Source: Steroidobacteraceae bacterium (GTDB lineage: Bacteria; Pseudomonadota; Gammaproteobacteria; Steroidobacterales; Steroidobacteraceae). Taken from it: 64,000 nt of DNA. A program made the position numbers and the translations under genes. The notes under the pieces are model-generated. The model did no database searches. It worked only from the letters and a program-made list of their open reading frames with translations, and was not told the DNA's origin. The DNA lies in contig JANWJS010000011.1 of NCBI GenBank assembly GCA_025451845.1, positions 62,001 to 126,000 on the forward strand, read 5' to 3'. The stretch's first letter is position 1. Every line of letters starts with the position of its first letter. Positions 8,027 to 17,306 of this stretch are shown one piece after another.

Positions 8027-8706
8027 GTGCGTCCCAGGAGCTGGTGACGCTGGAGCTCTACGAGCGCTGGGCCGAGAGCTATCCGCCGGTGTCGCACAAC
8101 CCGCTCATGCGGGCGGAGCAGGAGGCGATGCGGCGACTGTGGCCGGCAATGACCGCACGGCGCGTCCTGGATCTCGCCTGTGGCTCCGGCCGGTATGCGC
8201 GGCTGCTCGCCGCAGCGGGCGCGGCCACGGTGCTCGCGCTCGATCAGTCCGCGCAGATGTTGCGGCAGGTCGATTGCGCCACCGCCGTGCAAGGAAGCAT
8301 GACCGGGCTGCCGTTCGGAAGCGGCAGCTTCGATGCGGTGGTCTGCGGGCTCGCCGTCGGTCACGCGCCCGACCTCGAGGCGTGGATGCGCGAAGTCGCG
8401 CGAGTGCTGACCCCGGGCGGAGTGCTGGTCTACTCGGATTTCCACCCGCAGGCCGCCGCGGCGGGACACGCCCGGCGCTTTCGCGACTCGAAGGGTGGCA
8501 TCCACTCCGTTCCTCATCATCTCCATGCCGTCGGCGCGCACCGGCGCGCGGCGGCCGCGGCCGGCTTGACGGTCGAGGCGATGGCAGAGGTCCGTGTCGG
8601 CATCGAGCTGCGGGAGGTGTTTCCGGGGTCCGCTGCGTTCTACCAGCGCTGGCACGGCATGCCCGTCGTGCTGGCCATCCGGGCAGTCAACCCATGCTCG
8701 CCCTGA
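8023..8706 (+). CDS. Class I SAM-dependent methyltransferase
   Basis: 227 residues. ATG at 8023 overlaps the upstream stop (ATGA). Motif I is RVLDLACGSGRYARLL; FDAVVCGLAVGHAPDLEAWMREVARVL is the post-motif region of the UbiE/COQ5-type fold, and LTPGGVLVYSDFHP is motif III. Acts inside the cytoplasm on an unknown acceptor; the position between a radical SAM enzyme and an amidohydrolase suggests it tailors the same intermediate. Confidence 0.88.
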   Translation: MSASQELVTLELYERWAESYPPVSHNPLMRAEQEAMRRLWPAMTARRVLDLACGSGRYARLLAAAGAATVLALDQSAQMLRQVDCATAVQGSMTGLPFGSGSFDAVVCGLAVGHAPDLEAWMREVARVLTPGGVLVYSDFHPQAAAAGHARRFRDSKGGIHSVPHHLHAVGAHRRAAAAAGLTVEAMAEVRVGIELREVFPGSAAFYQRWHGMPVVLAIRAVNPCSP

Positions 8707-9857
8707 TCAATGCGGATGTAGAGGGCCGGCGCACGCAGGTGAGGATCGGCGGGTCCCGCATCGCCTCGGTTGGCGAGCCGCCGGAAGCGCATGACCGCGT
8801 GCTCGACCTCGCGGGCGATCGCCTGTTGCCCGGGCTGATCAATGCTCACGATCACCTGCCGCTCAATCACCTGCCGCGCCTCGAGCCCGCGCCGCGCTAT
8901 CAGAACGTGCGCGAGTGGATCGCCGCGGTCGACCGGCGGCGGCGCGTGGACGGACCGCTCAAGGCGGCAGTGGCGGTGCCGATGGCGGAGCGCCTGCTGC
9001 TCGGGGGAGTGAAGAATCTCCTGAGTGGTGTCACCACGGTCGCGCACCATGATCCACTCTATCCGGATCTATGCGAGATCCAGTATCCGGTCCGGGTGGT
9101 GAGGAGGTATGGCTGGGCGCACTCGCTATACGTCGAAGGCGAGGCGAAGACGCTCGAAAGCCAGCGGCGCACGCCCGCCGACTGGCCTTGGATCATCCAT
9201 GCCGCCGAGGGGCTGGATGAAGGGGCGCGCGAGGAATTCTGGCGCCTGGACCGCCTCGGTTGCCTCAAAGCCAACACGCTGATCGTGCACGGCGTTGCGC
9301 TCGGCGGCCCGGAGCGACGCCGGCTGAGCGCGGCTTCGGCCGGTCTCATCTGGTGCCCCGCGTCCAATCTGCACCTCTTTGGCGCGACGGCGGAGGTCGC
9401 TGAATTGGCGCGCGAGGGGCGGGTGGCTATCGGAACCGACTCCCGCCTGACCGGCTCACGCGACTTGCTCGAAGAGCTGCACATCGCCGCCCAACAGGTT
9501 GCGCTGAATCCCAGCGAGCTCGAATCCCTGGTAACGCGGGATGCCGCACGGTTGCTGCACCTGCCGGACTGCGGCATCGTGGCACCGGGAGCGCGCGCGG
9601 ACCTGTTGGTATTGCCGCAGGGAGTGGCGCTGGAGGGCGTGCATCGCGCCGACATCCGCCTCGTCATGGTGGACGGGATCCCCCTTTACGGCGATCTGGA
9701 TGTTGCCGGCAGCTTGGCCGGCGCCGCGCGGTGGGTCGAGGTACATGTGGATGGCCGCGTGAAGGCGCTCGAGGCGAGTCTCGCCGAGCGCCTGCGCCGG
9801 CTTGCTTCGCGGGAACCGGGGCTCGAGCTCGCTGCGGCGACCGGGAGAGCGGCATGA
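8694..9857 (+). CDS. Amidohydrolase-superfamily protein (cytosine/atrazine deaminase-like)
   Basis: 387 residues from an ATG that overlaps the previous gene by 13 bases. Metal-binding elements are visible: HxH in LINAHDHLPLN, a His in IIHAAEGLDEGA, a His in LIVHGVALGG and the Asp in IGTDSRLTGSRDLLEEL. The C-terminus (GARADLLVLPQG) is the usual composite sandwich. Such enzymes hydrolyse amide, amidine or ring C-N bonds. In this setting it may deaminate or deacylate a biosynthetic intermediate; substrate unknown. It ends in ATGA overlap with the next gene. Confidence 0.85.
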   Translation: MLALINADVEGRRTQVRIGGSRIASVGEPPEAHDRVLDLAGDRLLPGLINAHDHLPLNHLPRLEPAPRYQNVREWIAAVDRRRRVDGPLKAAVAVPMAERLLLGGVKNLLSGVTTVAHHDPLYPDLCEIQYPVRVVRRYGWAHSLYVEGEAKTLESQRRTPADWPWIIHAAEGLDEGAREEFWRLDRLGCLKANTLIVHGVALGGPERRRLSAASAGLIWCPASNLHLFGATAEVAELAREGRVAIGTDSRLTGSRDLLEELHIAAQQVALNPSELESLVTRDAARLLHLPDCGIVAPGARADLLVLPQGVALEGVHRADIRLVMVDGIPLYGDLDVAGSLAGAARWVEVHVDGRVKALEASLAERLRRLASREPGLELAAATGRAA

Positions 9858-11392
9858 CAAGATCGCCTGAAGCGATTTCGGACCGCGTACGCAGGCACAT
9901 CGTGTTGGTCAACCCGACAATCACCAAGCCCCGGGCCGCCAAGTTTCCGCTCGCCATTCTCAATCTCGCCGCTGCGCTCGAGGAGAGGTATGACAGCACT
10001 CTCGTCGACGGCAATGTGGATCTGGATTTCATCTCCACGGTGTTGAGGACGATAGAAACGACACCGATAGATGCGGTGGGTGTCAGCGTCATGGGTGGCC
10101 CGCAACTTTGTTCTGCCATCGCGCTCTCACGGGAAGTGCGCACTCGATTCCCGCGCATTCCTATCGTGTGGGGCGGACATTTCCCGACGCTATGCGCGGA
10201 CGCGTGTCTCGCGATGCCCTACGTCGACTACGCAATCAGAGGTCAGGGAGAAGAGACGCTGACCGAGCTCCTCGATGCGCTCTTCGCGGGAAAGAGTTCG
10301 CTGGAGGCGGTTGCGGGGCTGACGTGGCGCCAGGATGGTGCGATTGTGCACAACGTACGCCGCGCCTTCTCGAGCGCCGGCCACGGGAGAATTCTTCCTT
10401 ACGAGCATCTGGGTGACCCGAGGCGTTACCTGTCGCGGACCTACCTCGGGCGTCGCACGAGCGGCTATCAGGCGGCCTTGGGCTGTCGTTTCCGCTGCAC
10501 CTTCTGTGGCGTAGCCGGCATGTTTCGCGGCAAGACGGCGCTGCCGACCGGGCCGCGGCTGGAGCAAGACCTCGATTACCTGACAGAGCGTCTCGGTGTC
10601 GACTCGCTGCTCTTCTATGACAACAACTTCTTCGACCGCGAGGCGGATACCGTGCCGCTGCTCGAGGTGTTGGCGAAACGCGCGCTGCCATGGTGGTGCT
10701 TCGCGCGCGCCGATGCCCTGGTGGGCATGTCGGCATCCGCCTGGTCGCTGGTGCGCCGCAGCCGCTTGCGCATGGCCTATATCGGCGCCGAATCGCCGAG
10801 CGATTGGCTGCTGCACGATGCCCGCAAGGGCACCCGCGCCGATCAGACCCTCGAGGCCATCGAGCGCTGCCGCAGCAATGGTGTCATTCCGGAGCTGTCT
10901 TTCATGCTGGCGCCGCCCCAGGATCCGGAAGGGGAGACCGAGCGCACCTTTGAATACATCCGGCACATCAAACGCATCCATCCGGCTGCGGAGATCATGC
11001 TCTACGTGTACGCGCCGTTGCCTCCGGCAGCCGGCGCCCGCGATAGGCACGTCGAGCGGATAGTAGGAAGTCTGCGCGATGCGGCGGGCGGGCCGCTCGT
11101 CTTTCCGGCCACGGCCGAGGAGTGGGCCGAGCCGCGCTGGCTCGCCTACTGGTGTCACACGGACACGCCGTGGCTGACGGCGCGATTGCGCCGGCGGATC
11201 CAGGATTTCACGACCGTGCTCGGATGTAGATTTCCAACGGTCACCGACGTTCGCTCACCCCCATGGGGGAAGTCGGCGCTGCGGGGGCTGGCATCCTGGC
11301 GCTATCGGTCCCGGCGCTATCATGGGCCGTGGGAGCTCGAGGCCGCGCAGCGGTTCGTCCGCCTGTGGGACCCGCGCCTCGCCGGCCTGTAG
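9854..11392 (+). CDS. B12-binding-domain radical SAM protein
   Basis: 512 residues. Residues about 15-145 form a cobalamin-binding-like Rossmann region (IVLVNPTITKP, then VGVSVMGGPQL, IPIVWGGHFPT and IRGQGEETL). Cys211, Cys215 and Cys218 in ALGCRFRCTFCGVAG bind the radical SAM cluster, and LLFYDNNFFD with YIGAESPSDWLL follow the Elp3-like core. Family members methylate unactivated carbon or phosphorus or rearrange rings. The classic DxHxxG cobalamin ligand is not seen, as in many members. Part of the overlapping plus-strand operon. Confidence 0.88.
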   Translation: MTRSPEAISDRVRRHIVLVNPTITKPRAAKFPLAILNLAAALEERYDSTLVDGNVDLDFISTVLRTIETTPIDAVGVSVMGGPQLCSAIALSREVRTRFPRIPIVWGGHFPTLCADACLAMPYVDYAIRGQGEETLTELLDALFAGKSSLEAVAGLTWRQDGAIVHNVRRAFSSAGHGRILPYEHLGDPRRYLSRTYLGRRTSGYQAALGCRFRCTFCGVAGMFRGKTALPTGPRLEQDLDYLTERLGVDSLLFYDNNFFDREADTVPLLEVLAKRALPWWCFARADALVGMSASAWSLVRRSRLRMAYIGAESPSDWLLHDARKGTRADQTLEAIERCRSNGVIPELSFMLAPPQDPEGETERTFEYIRHIKRIHPAAEIMLYVYAPLPPAAGARDRHVERIVGSLRDAAGGPLVFPATAEEWAEPRWLAYWCHTDTPWLTARLRRRIQDFTTVLGCRFPTVTDVRSPPWGKSALRGLASWRYRSRRYHGPWELEAAQRFVRLWDPRLAGL

Positions 11393-11404
11393 GAACGCGA
11401 GCCC

Positions 11405-12523
11405 ATGGGCAGTACTTCGCCCCATGTCGTGCAGGTCGGATTCCACGCCGATCCGCGGGGACGGGAGCCGCGGGAGCTGCTACAAGCCTGGCCCACCTTG
11501 GTGGATGTCGCCGAGGCCGCGCATCAAGGCGGAATGCAGGTTTCCGTGGTGCAGGCCTCCCGCAGCGCGGACGTCCTGGATCGCAACGGCGTGCGCTATC
11601 ACTTTTTGGCGCAGGACGCGAATGCGCCCTTGTTGATTCAAGGCCTGGGTCCCGAAGTCATTCACGTGCACGGGCTCTGCTTCCCGCGCGAGGTGTTGCG
11701 TCTCGCGGCGCAAGTGCCCCACGTTCCCATCCTGCTGCAGGATCATGCCAGCCGGCCGCCGCGGATTTGGAAGCGTCCCTTGCACCGGCGGGCGTTCGCC
11801 GCCGCGGCCGGTGTTGCGTTCTGCGCGCGGCCCCAGAGCTGGCCCTTCGAAACGGACCGCCTGATCGCGGGCGAGACTTCGATCCATGTCATCCCGGAGT
11901 CGACCAGTCGCTTCATGCCGGGCCCGCGGGACGAGGCGCGCGCGCGCACTGGGCTGCAGGGCAATCCCTGCCTCCTCTGGGTAGGGCATCTCGCCGCCAA
12001 CAAGGACCCCCTTACGGTGCTCGAGGGAGTCAGCCGTGCCGTGGCTGCGTTGCCGGGACTCACGCTCTGGTGTTGTTATGGCGAGGCGCCGCTCGCGAAG
12101 GCCGTGGCCGCGCGCATCGAAACGGACCCGCGCCTGCGCGGGCGAGTGCATCTGCTCGGCCGCCGGCCTCATGGTGAGATCGAGTCGTTGATGCGGGCCG
12201 CCGATGTCTTCGTCTCGGGCAGCCATCGCGAGGGCAGCGGCTATGCGCTCATCGAGGCGCTCGCCTGCGGGCTGCCGCCGCTGGTGACGGACATTCCCTC
12301 CTACCGGGAACTGACGGGTGATGGCGCCGTGGCGCGGCTCTGGTGGCGCGGGGATCCGCAAAGCCTCGCCGACGGGCTGCTCGGCATCGCCTCGGAGTTG
12401 ACTCCAGCGCGCCGGGCGTTGGTGCGGGCGCATTTCGAGCGGGAGCTGTCGCTTGCGGCTCTCGGCAGTCGCCTCGAGGAAACCTATCGCGGTCTCATCA
12501 ATCGGCGGGGAGCGCGCCCGTGA
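11405..12523 (+). CDS. Glycosyltransferase, GT4 family
   Basis: 372 residues. The N-terminal half includes PEVIHVHGLCFPREV; the C-terminal half has CLLWVGHLAANKDPLTVLEG, VHLLGRRPHGEIESLMRAAD and the donor-binding SHREGSGYALIEALACGLPP. A retaining, nucleotide-sugar-dependent enzyme. 12 bases follow the previous stop, and the end overlaps the next start as GTGA. Probably the second sugar-adding step of this locus. Confidence 0.88.
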   Translation: MGSTSPHVVQVGFHADPRGREPRELLQAWPTLVDVAEAAHQGGMQVSVVQASRSADVLDRNGVRYHFLAQDANAPLLIQGLGPEVIHVHGLCFPREVLRLAAQVPHVPILLQDHASRPPRIWKRPLHRRAFAAAAGVAFCARPQSWPFETDRLIAGETSIHVIPESTSRFMPGPRDEARARTGLQGNPCLLWVGHLAANKDPLTVLEGVSRAVAALPGLTLWCCYGEAPLAKAVAARIETDPRLRGRVHLLGRRPHGEIESLMRAADVFVSGSHREGSGYALIEALACGLPPLVTDIPSYRELTGDGAVARLWWRGDPQSLADGLLGIASELTPARRALVRAHFERELSLAALGSRLEETYRGLINRRGARP

Positions 12524-13350
12524 AGCATCCCCTCATCTCCGTCATCATGCCGACGTTCAACCGCCTCGCGTGGCTGCGGGCCGCCATCCAGTCCGTGCGC
12601 GACCAGACGCTCGAGGATTGGGAGCTGATTCTCGCCGACGACGGCTCAGATGAGCCGGTGCGAGAGTACTTGAGGGAGCTCGAAGCCGACACGGAACACC
12701 CAGTCAGGGTGCTTTTCCTCGCGCACGGCGGCAACCCGCCGGCGGCTCGCAATCGCGCGCTGCGCGAGGCGCGTGGCGAGTACATCGCCTTTCTCGACTC
12801 CGATGACATCTGGCTGCCGCGCAAGCTCGAGATGCAGATCGCCTCGCTCGGAGAGCGTCCGGCGTGCGAGTGGAGCTACACGAGAAGCGTGCTCGTGGAC
12901 GGCTCGGGCCGGCAGATGCCAGGACGCGGGTTGCAATATCCGGCGGACAAGGACGGATGGATCGCGGAGTCGCTCCTCAGGGGCGAGGCGGCCGTCACCC
13001 AATCGAGCGTCGTGGCGCGCCGCGAGGCGGTCGCGCGCGTGGGCGGGTATCCGGAAGATCTGCCCATCTGTGGCGACTACGAGCTCTACCTGCGGCTTGC
13101 GCTCGCAAGCCGGATCGACTTCGTCGATGAGCCCCTGGTCCTCGTCCGCCGGCATGACGAGCATTACTGCGATGACCTCGCCGCACTGGCGGAAGTGCGG
13201 CGATTCATGGGGAAAGTACAGCGCTCGGGATGGGTGCCGCACATGCGCGCCGTGGTCCGCGCTCGCCGTGCCAGGCTCCTCGTCAGCTGGACGAAAGCGT
13301 GGCTGAAGTCCCGAGTACGCGGGTTGGCTGCAGTGAGCGGCGAGTCATGA
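12520..13350 (+). CDS. Glycosyltransferase, GT2 family (GT-A fold)
   Basis: 276 residues. The GTG at 12520 is chosen because it overlaps the upstream stop (GTGA) and directly precedes the family N-terminus LISVIMPTFNRLAWLRAAIQ. LILADDGSDEP and YIAFLDSDDIWLPRKLE give the nucleotide- and metal-binding Asp motifs (DxD as SDD). The C-terminal CGDYELYLRLA supplies the catalytic-base ED-like region. An inverting transferase, cytoplasmic, of unknown sugar. Confidence 0.9.
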   Translation: MKHPLISVIMPTFNRLAWLRAAIQSVRDQTLEDWELILADDGSDEPVREYLRELEADTEHPVRVLFLAHGGNPPAARNRALREARGEYIAFLDSDDIWLPRKLEMQIASLGERPACEWSYTRSVLVDGSGRQMPGRGLQYPADKDGWIAESLLRGEAAVTQSSVVARREAVARVGGYPEDLPICGDYELYLRLALASRIDFVDEPLVLVRRHDEHYCDDLAALAEVRRFMGKVQRSGWVPHMRAVVRARRARLLVSWTKAWLKSRVRGLAAVSGES

Positions 13351-15161
13351 TGCCGATGATGGTGTGGCGGCTGCTCGAGCGGCGCCGGAAAACGCAGCTG
13401 CTCGCACTGCAGATTCTCTCCGTGCTCATGGCCCTCGGTACCGTGACCGGTATCGCCGCCATCCTGCCGTTCTTCACCGCGCTGGCGGATCCGGCCGCGG
13501 CCGGTCGCAGCCGGATCATGGCTTTCCTTCACCGGTATCTCGGTTTGCAGGCCGCCGGCGGTGCGCACCTTGCGGTCGGGCTCGGACTGGCCTTCATCGC
13601 GCTCGTCGCACTGGCCAACCTGGTGAATCTCGCGGGCACGCTGCTCATGAATCGGTTCGCTTTCGAGACGGGCAACTCCTTCGCCATCGAGCTCTTCGAG
13701 TCCTATCTCGGCCGTGACTACGACTTTCATCTGCGCACACACAGTGCGACACTCACGGCGCGGCTGCTGCACGAGACCATGCGGGTCACGGTGGGAGTCC
13801 TGCAGAGCGGCCTCACGCTGGCCACCAACGTCCTCACCGTCGCGCTCATCGTCGGCTCGATGGTGCTAATCGATCCGGTCATCGCCGCGATCGCGCTGGG
13901 CGCGCTCGGGACGACCTACGTTGCGATCTACCTTGCCGCCCGCGGGAGGCTGCTGCGCAATGGTCTGGAGGAAAGCAGCCACTACGCCGAACGCACCCGC
14001 ATCGTCGCGGAGAGCCTCGGCGCGGTAAAGGAAATCCTGCTCTGGCGCGCGCAACCGCTCTTTGCGGCAAGGTTCGCCGCCTCGTGCCGCTCGATCTCAC
14101 GCAATGCTCTGAGCACCCTCGCCATTTCGCAGACGCCGCGAAATGCGCTCGAGCTCGCTACCGTGTGCGCCCTCGTGGGCAGCGCGTTGTATCTGGGCGG
14201 CGGGCGGCAGGGGGGGCGGCCGTGGATCGCGGCGCTCTCCTTCATGGGCCTCGCGGTATATCGGCTGTTGCCGGCGCTGCAGCAGGCGTTCACCGCGCTC
14301 GTCAGAATCCGCGCGGACCGGCCGGCGCTCGAGAGTATTGCAGCGGACTTGCAGGAGGCGAGGTCGCGGCTGCACACCGCGCGCTCTGCTGCGCTCGATG
14401 CTGCCTGGCGCGGCCGGCCGCGGCGGGAAATCCTCGTCGACAACGTCTTGTTCCGGTATGAGCCGGCTGCCGCCGCGGCAATCGCGGGTCTCACGCTACG
14501 CATCCCCGCGGGCACGATGGTAGGCCTCGTTGGTGACAACGGCTCGGGCAAGACGACCTTGCTCGACCTCGTCGCGGGCTTGCTGGTAGCAGAGTCGGGC
14601 GCCGTGGCGGTCGACGGCGTCCGGATCGACGCCGCCAGCCGCGCTGCCTGGCAATCGACGATTGCCTATGTGCCGCAGCGGTTGTTCCTGCTCGATGCGA
14701 CGCTCGATGAGAACATCGCGCTCGGAACGCCGCTCGGGGCCGGGGATCGCGAGCGCCTGCAAAGCGCCGTTGCGCTCGCCCGGTTGGACGAGTGCGCCGC
14801 CGTCCTCGCAGCGGGCGGCTCGGACCGGCTCGGCGAGCGCGGCACGCGCCTGAGCGGCGGCCAGCGGCAGCGTGTGGCCATTGCCCGTGCGCTCTATCGG
14901 GACGCGTCGGTGCTGATCATGGACGAGGCGACGAGCGAGCTCGACGAGGCGGCGGAGCAGGGCATCATCGACTCACTCGAGGCCCTGCGCGCCGGACGCA
15001 CCATCATCCTGACCGGCCACCGCCTGAGCTCCCTCAAGCATTGCGATGTCATATTCGAGCTGGAGCGCGGCAGGCTCGCGCGGACCCTGACGTACCAGGC
15101 TCTGCAGGCCTCACCCGGGCTCAGGCAGCGGCGCGGAAGGGGTGTCCGTGGCGCGTCCTGA
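13347..15161 (+). CDS. ABC transporter, fused permease-ATPase (PglK/MsbA-like flippase)
   Basis: 604 residues: an N-terminal six-helix exporter domain (about 20-320) joined to an ATPase. Walker A is GDNGSGKTT (from residue 396), the signature is LSGGQRQRVAIARAL, Walker B is VLIMDEATSELDEAA, and the H-loop is ILTGHRLSSL. The arrangement matches lipid-linked oligosaccharide flippases such as PglK. As the last gene of an overlapping glycosyltransferase operon (ATGA with the GT2), it probably moves the finished lipid-linked product across the inner membrane. Its end overlaps the convergent flavin-reductase-like gene by 41 bases. Confidence 0.9.
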   Translation: MMPMMVWRLLERRRKTQLLALQILSVLMALGTVTGIAAILPFFTALADPAAAGRSRIMAFLHRYLGLQAAGGAHLAVGLGLAFIALVALANLVNLAGTLLMNRFAFETGNSFAIELFESYLGRDYDFHLRTHSATLTARLLHETMRVTVGVLQSGLTLATNVLTVALIVGSMVLIDPVIAAIALGALGTTYVAIYLAARGRLLRNGLEESSHYAERTRIVAESLGAVKEILLWRAQPLFAARFAASCRSISRNALSTLAISQTPRNALELATVCALVGSALYLGGGRQGGRPWIAALSFMGLAVYRLLPALQQAFTALVRIRADRPALESIAADLQEARSRLHTARSAALDAAWRGRPRREILVDNVLFRYEPAAAAAIAGLTLRIPAGTMVGLVGDNGSGKTTLLDLVAGLLVAESGAVAVDGVRIDAASRAAWQSTIAYVPQRLFLLDATLDENIALGTPLGAGDRERLQSAVALARLDECAAVLAAGGSDRLGERGTRLSGGQRQRVAIARALYRDASVLIMDEATSELDEAAEQGIIDSLEALRAGRTIILTGHRLSSLKHCDVIFELERGRLARTLTYQALQASPGLRQRRGRGVRGAS

Positions 15162-16095
15162 AATGTTGGTACAGGCCGCTCGTGTGATACAGCTGGTCCG
15201 CCTCGGCGAGCGGCTGCTCCGCGGCGATGCGCGCGACGAAGAGGGTGTGCGAGCCGATGGTCTCGAAATCCAGGATCTCGAGCTCGCGTACACGCAGCGC
15301 GCTTTGCGGGCACGGCAGGGCGAACGCTCGCGAGCGGATCACGGGGCACGGGAGCGACTGCCAGTCGGCGAGCGGATCGCGATGATGGGCGCCCAGGCGG
15401 TAGGCGAGCCCGCAGTCGGCGGCGGCAACGTCCGACAGCGCTACGCGGCGCGCGCTCTTCATGGCTGGCACCGACCGGCTGGTGTTGCGAAGCGCAAGCG
15501 TGAAACGATCCTGACCCACGGGGCCGATGAGGTCCATCGGAAAAAGGTTGCGGTGCTCATCGTGCTCCACGGAGACGAGCACGACCTGGCGGGGGCAGAT
15601 GTAGAAGATCATGAGCTGCTGCACCGCCTCGGGCGGCATCCAGAAGTTGTCCGGGCGGCGGTGTTTGCGGATCGCCCGATTCTGCAGATAGCGGTTCCAC
15701 GTCCGGTAAGGCCACCGCAGACAATGTTGTGCCGCGCCCTGGACCTGGAAGAGTGCAATTCGTGCGGCCTGCATCGCGCAGTCGCGCACCCTGAGGAGCT
15801 CCAGCGCGCCCACCGTTTGCCCGGAGTCGACGTCGACGAAGCGCAGCAAGGGCCGGGAGCAGTCACCGAGTGCCGCACCGAGGTCCTCGCCCAAGCCTAC
15901 GCCCAGAGTGAGCGGACTCAAGGCCGCCACGACTGCAACCCCCGTCACGTCGATCTCTCCATGCGTGCCGCTCATCCGCAGCTGCACGACACCCTGGGGC
16001 TGGCGCAGCGCGACCGCGGACCACTGGGGGAGGGCCCTGATCCGGCGCTTCAGCGCCTGCGGCAGCAGAGGCATCATCGGACGGCCCTCCATCAC
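15121..16095 (-). CDS. Flavin-reductase-like domain protein with an unassigned N-terminal half
   Basis: 324 residues. Residues about 165-320 resemble the FMN-binding split barrel of flavin reductases: VLVSVEHDEHRNLFPMDLIG, then SRSVPAMKSARRVALSD and ETIGSHTLFVARIAAE. Residues 1-160 match no family I recognise; they contain LRRVRDC-like and RWPYRTWNRYLQNR segments. It could reduce flavin for a partner oxygenase or act directly on a cluster intermediate. Convergent with the ABC transporter and divergent from the acyltransferase, 53 bases apart. The start could also be the internal ATG at 16077. Confidence 0.7.
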   Translation of the reverse strand: MMEGRPMMPLLPQALKRRIRALPQWSAVALRQPQGVVQLRMSGTHGEIDVTGVAVVAALSPLTLGVGLGEDLGAALGDCSRPLLRFVDVDSGQTVGALELLRVRDCAMQAARIALFQVQGAAQHCLRWPYRTWNRYLQNRAIRKHRRPDNFWMPPEAVQQLMIFYICPRQVVLVSVEHDEHRNLFPMDLIGPVGQDRFTLALRNTSRSVPAMKSARRVALSDVAAADCGLAYRLGAHHRDPLADWQSLPCPVIRSRAFALPCPQSALRVRELEILDFETIGSHTLFVARIAAEQPLAEADQLYHTSGLYQHFRTRHGHPFRAAA

Positions 16096-16148
16096 AGCGC
16101 ATCACGCTGCATCTTTAGGGTGTGTGCGGCTGTGCGGGCGGAAGGTTC

Positions 16149-17306
16149 ATGCGCCCCATGTGGCTGAGCAGCACGGCACCAGGAAGGCAGAGGTATCCCG
16201 CGCTGACGGGTATCCGGGCGTTTGGCGCCATCGCAATCTTCTTCGATCATTTTCCGCCGTGGGCGAACTGGCACATCGTCATCAACGTGATGGCCTTCTT
16301 CTACGTCCTGAGCGGCTTTCTCATCTTCCGGCTTTATCACGAGCAGGCGCAGCTCACGGGCGCGTGGCTGTCGAAGTACTTCATCAACCGTTTCGCGCGC
16401 ATTTATCCCGTTTACTTCCTGCTGCTTACCGTCGCGGTCTGCCTGCAGCGAGACCTCAGTGCGCCGGTTCTGGTGAGCAACTACACGCTCACTCATGCGC
16501 TCTTCTATCCCTCCCGGCTCATCCTCCAGCCGAGCTGGTCGCTCACGGTCGAGGAGTGCTTCTACGCCCTGGCCCCCATCTTCATGATCCTCGTCCGGCG
16601 GGGAGGCTTCCCCGCCGCGTTCACGCTGGCGGCGGTGCTTCTCGGCGCGGCGCTCGGCATCTCGACACTCGATGTCAGATTCCTGCATACGCCGGCCTTC
16701 GTGTTCTCCACGACATTCTTCGGGCACTTCGCCGAGTTCTTCGCCGGGGTGTACCTGGCGCTCTACGTCACGCGCCGCGAGCGCTCGGGCTCGCTCCAGG
16801 TCGCCGGCCGGTGGCGGACGCTCGTTGGTCTTGCCGGAGTCTCGGCGCTGACGCTGGCGATGCTCATCATCTACCGCCGCCCGCCGCTCGATTACGCGGC
16901 GATTGTCCTCATCAACAACTTCCTCATGCCGGCGCCGATCGCGCTCCTCTACTGCGGCCTGATGCGCGAGGACACGGCGCTGTCGCGGGCACTCTCCAGC
17001 GGCATCGCCGGCCTGCTCGGCAGAAGCTCCTACTCCTTCTACCTGCTGCACATGCTCGTCATCGACTATCTGAGTAAGCCACTCCTCGCCGCCCTGCCCC
17101 ACTACCGGCCCGCGGTGGTGCTCGTCACCCTGATCGGCGCGTGGGCGCTCGCGATCGTGCTCTTCACCTGGTACGAGGAGCCGGTGAACCTCGCGATCCG
17201 CCGCAGGCTCAGGTCGAAGGACTCCCCGGTAGCGCTTGCGGCGGCCGCGGCAGCCACGCCCTCAAGCCCTTACGCAGCTCCTGCCAAAATACACGGTAAG
17301 TTTTGA
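16149..17306 (+). CDS. Membrane acyltransferase, family 3 (OafA/YrhL-like)
   Basis: 385 residues from the ATG at 16149, preceded by GAAGG. It has the family N-terminus RYPALTGIRAFGAIAIFFDHF, the R/K-rich loop NRFARIYPVYFLLL and about ten hydrophobic segments, ending with a C-terminal YEEPVNLAIRRRL. The family O-acetylates or acylates sugars of lipopolysaccharide, exopolysaccharide and glycolipids from the cytoplasmic membrane. It fits as a decorating enzyme of the neighbouring glycan locus. The last 98 bases overlap the convergent hydroxylase gene; that tail is Ala-rich and probably not catalytic. Confidence 0.88.
   Translation: MRPMWLSSTAPGRQRYPALTGIRAFGAIAIFFDHFPPWANWHIVINVMAFFYVLSGFLIFRLYHEQAQLTGAWLSKYFINRFARIYPVYFLLLTVAVCLQRDLSAPVLVSNYTLTHALFYPSRLILQPSWSLTVEECFYALAPIFMILVRRGGFPAAFTLAAVLLGAALGISTLDVRFLHTPAFVFSTTFFGHFAEFFAGVYLALYVTRRERSGSLQVAGRWRTLVGLAGVSALTLAMLIIYRRPPLDYAAIVLINNFLMPAPIALLYCGLMREDTALSRALSSGIAGLLGRSSYSFYLLHMLVIDYLSKPLLAALPHYRPAVVLVTLIGAWALAIVLFTWYEEPVNLAIRRRLRSKDSPVALAAAAAATPSSPYAAPAKIHGKF

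Noticed and set aside
7405-8655. 416-codon frame on the minus strand
   Set aside because: Antisense to the radical SAM and methyltransferase genes, whose motifs are clear. High GC produces many such mirror frames in this window.
15142-16167. 341-codon frame on the plus strand
   Set aside because: Antisense to the flavin-reductase-like gene, which has recognisable fold segments; the plus frame has none.
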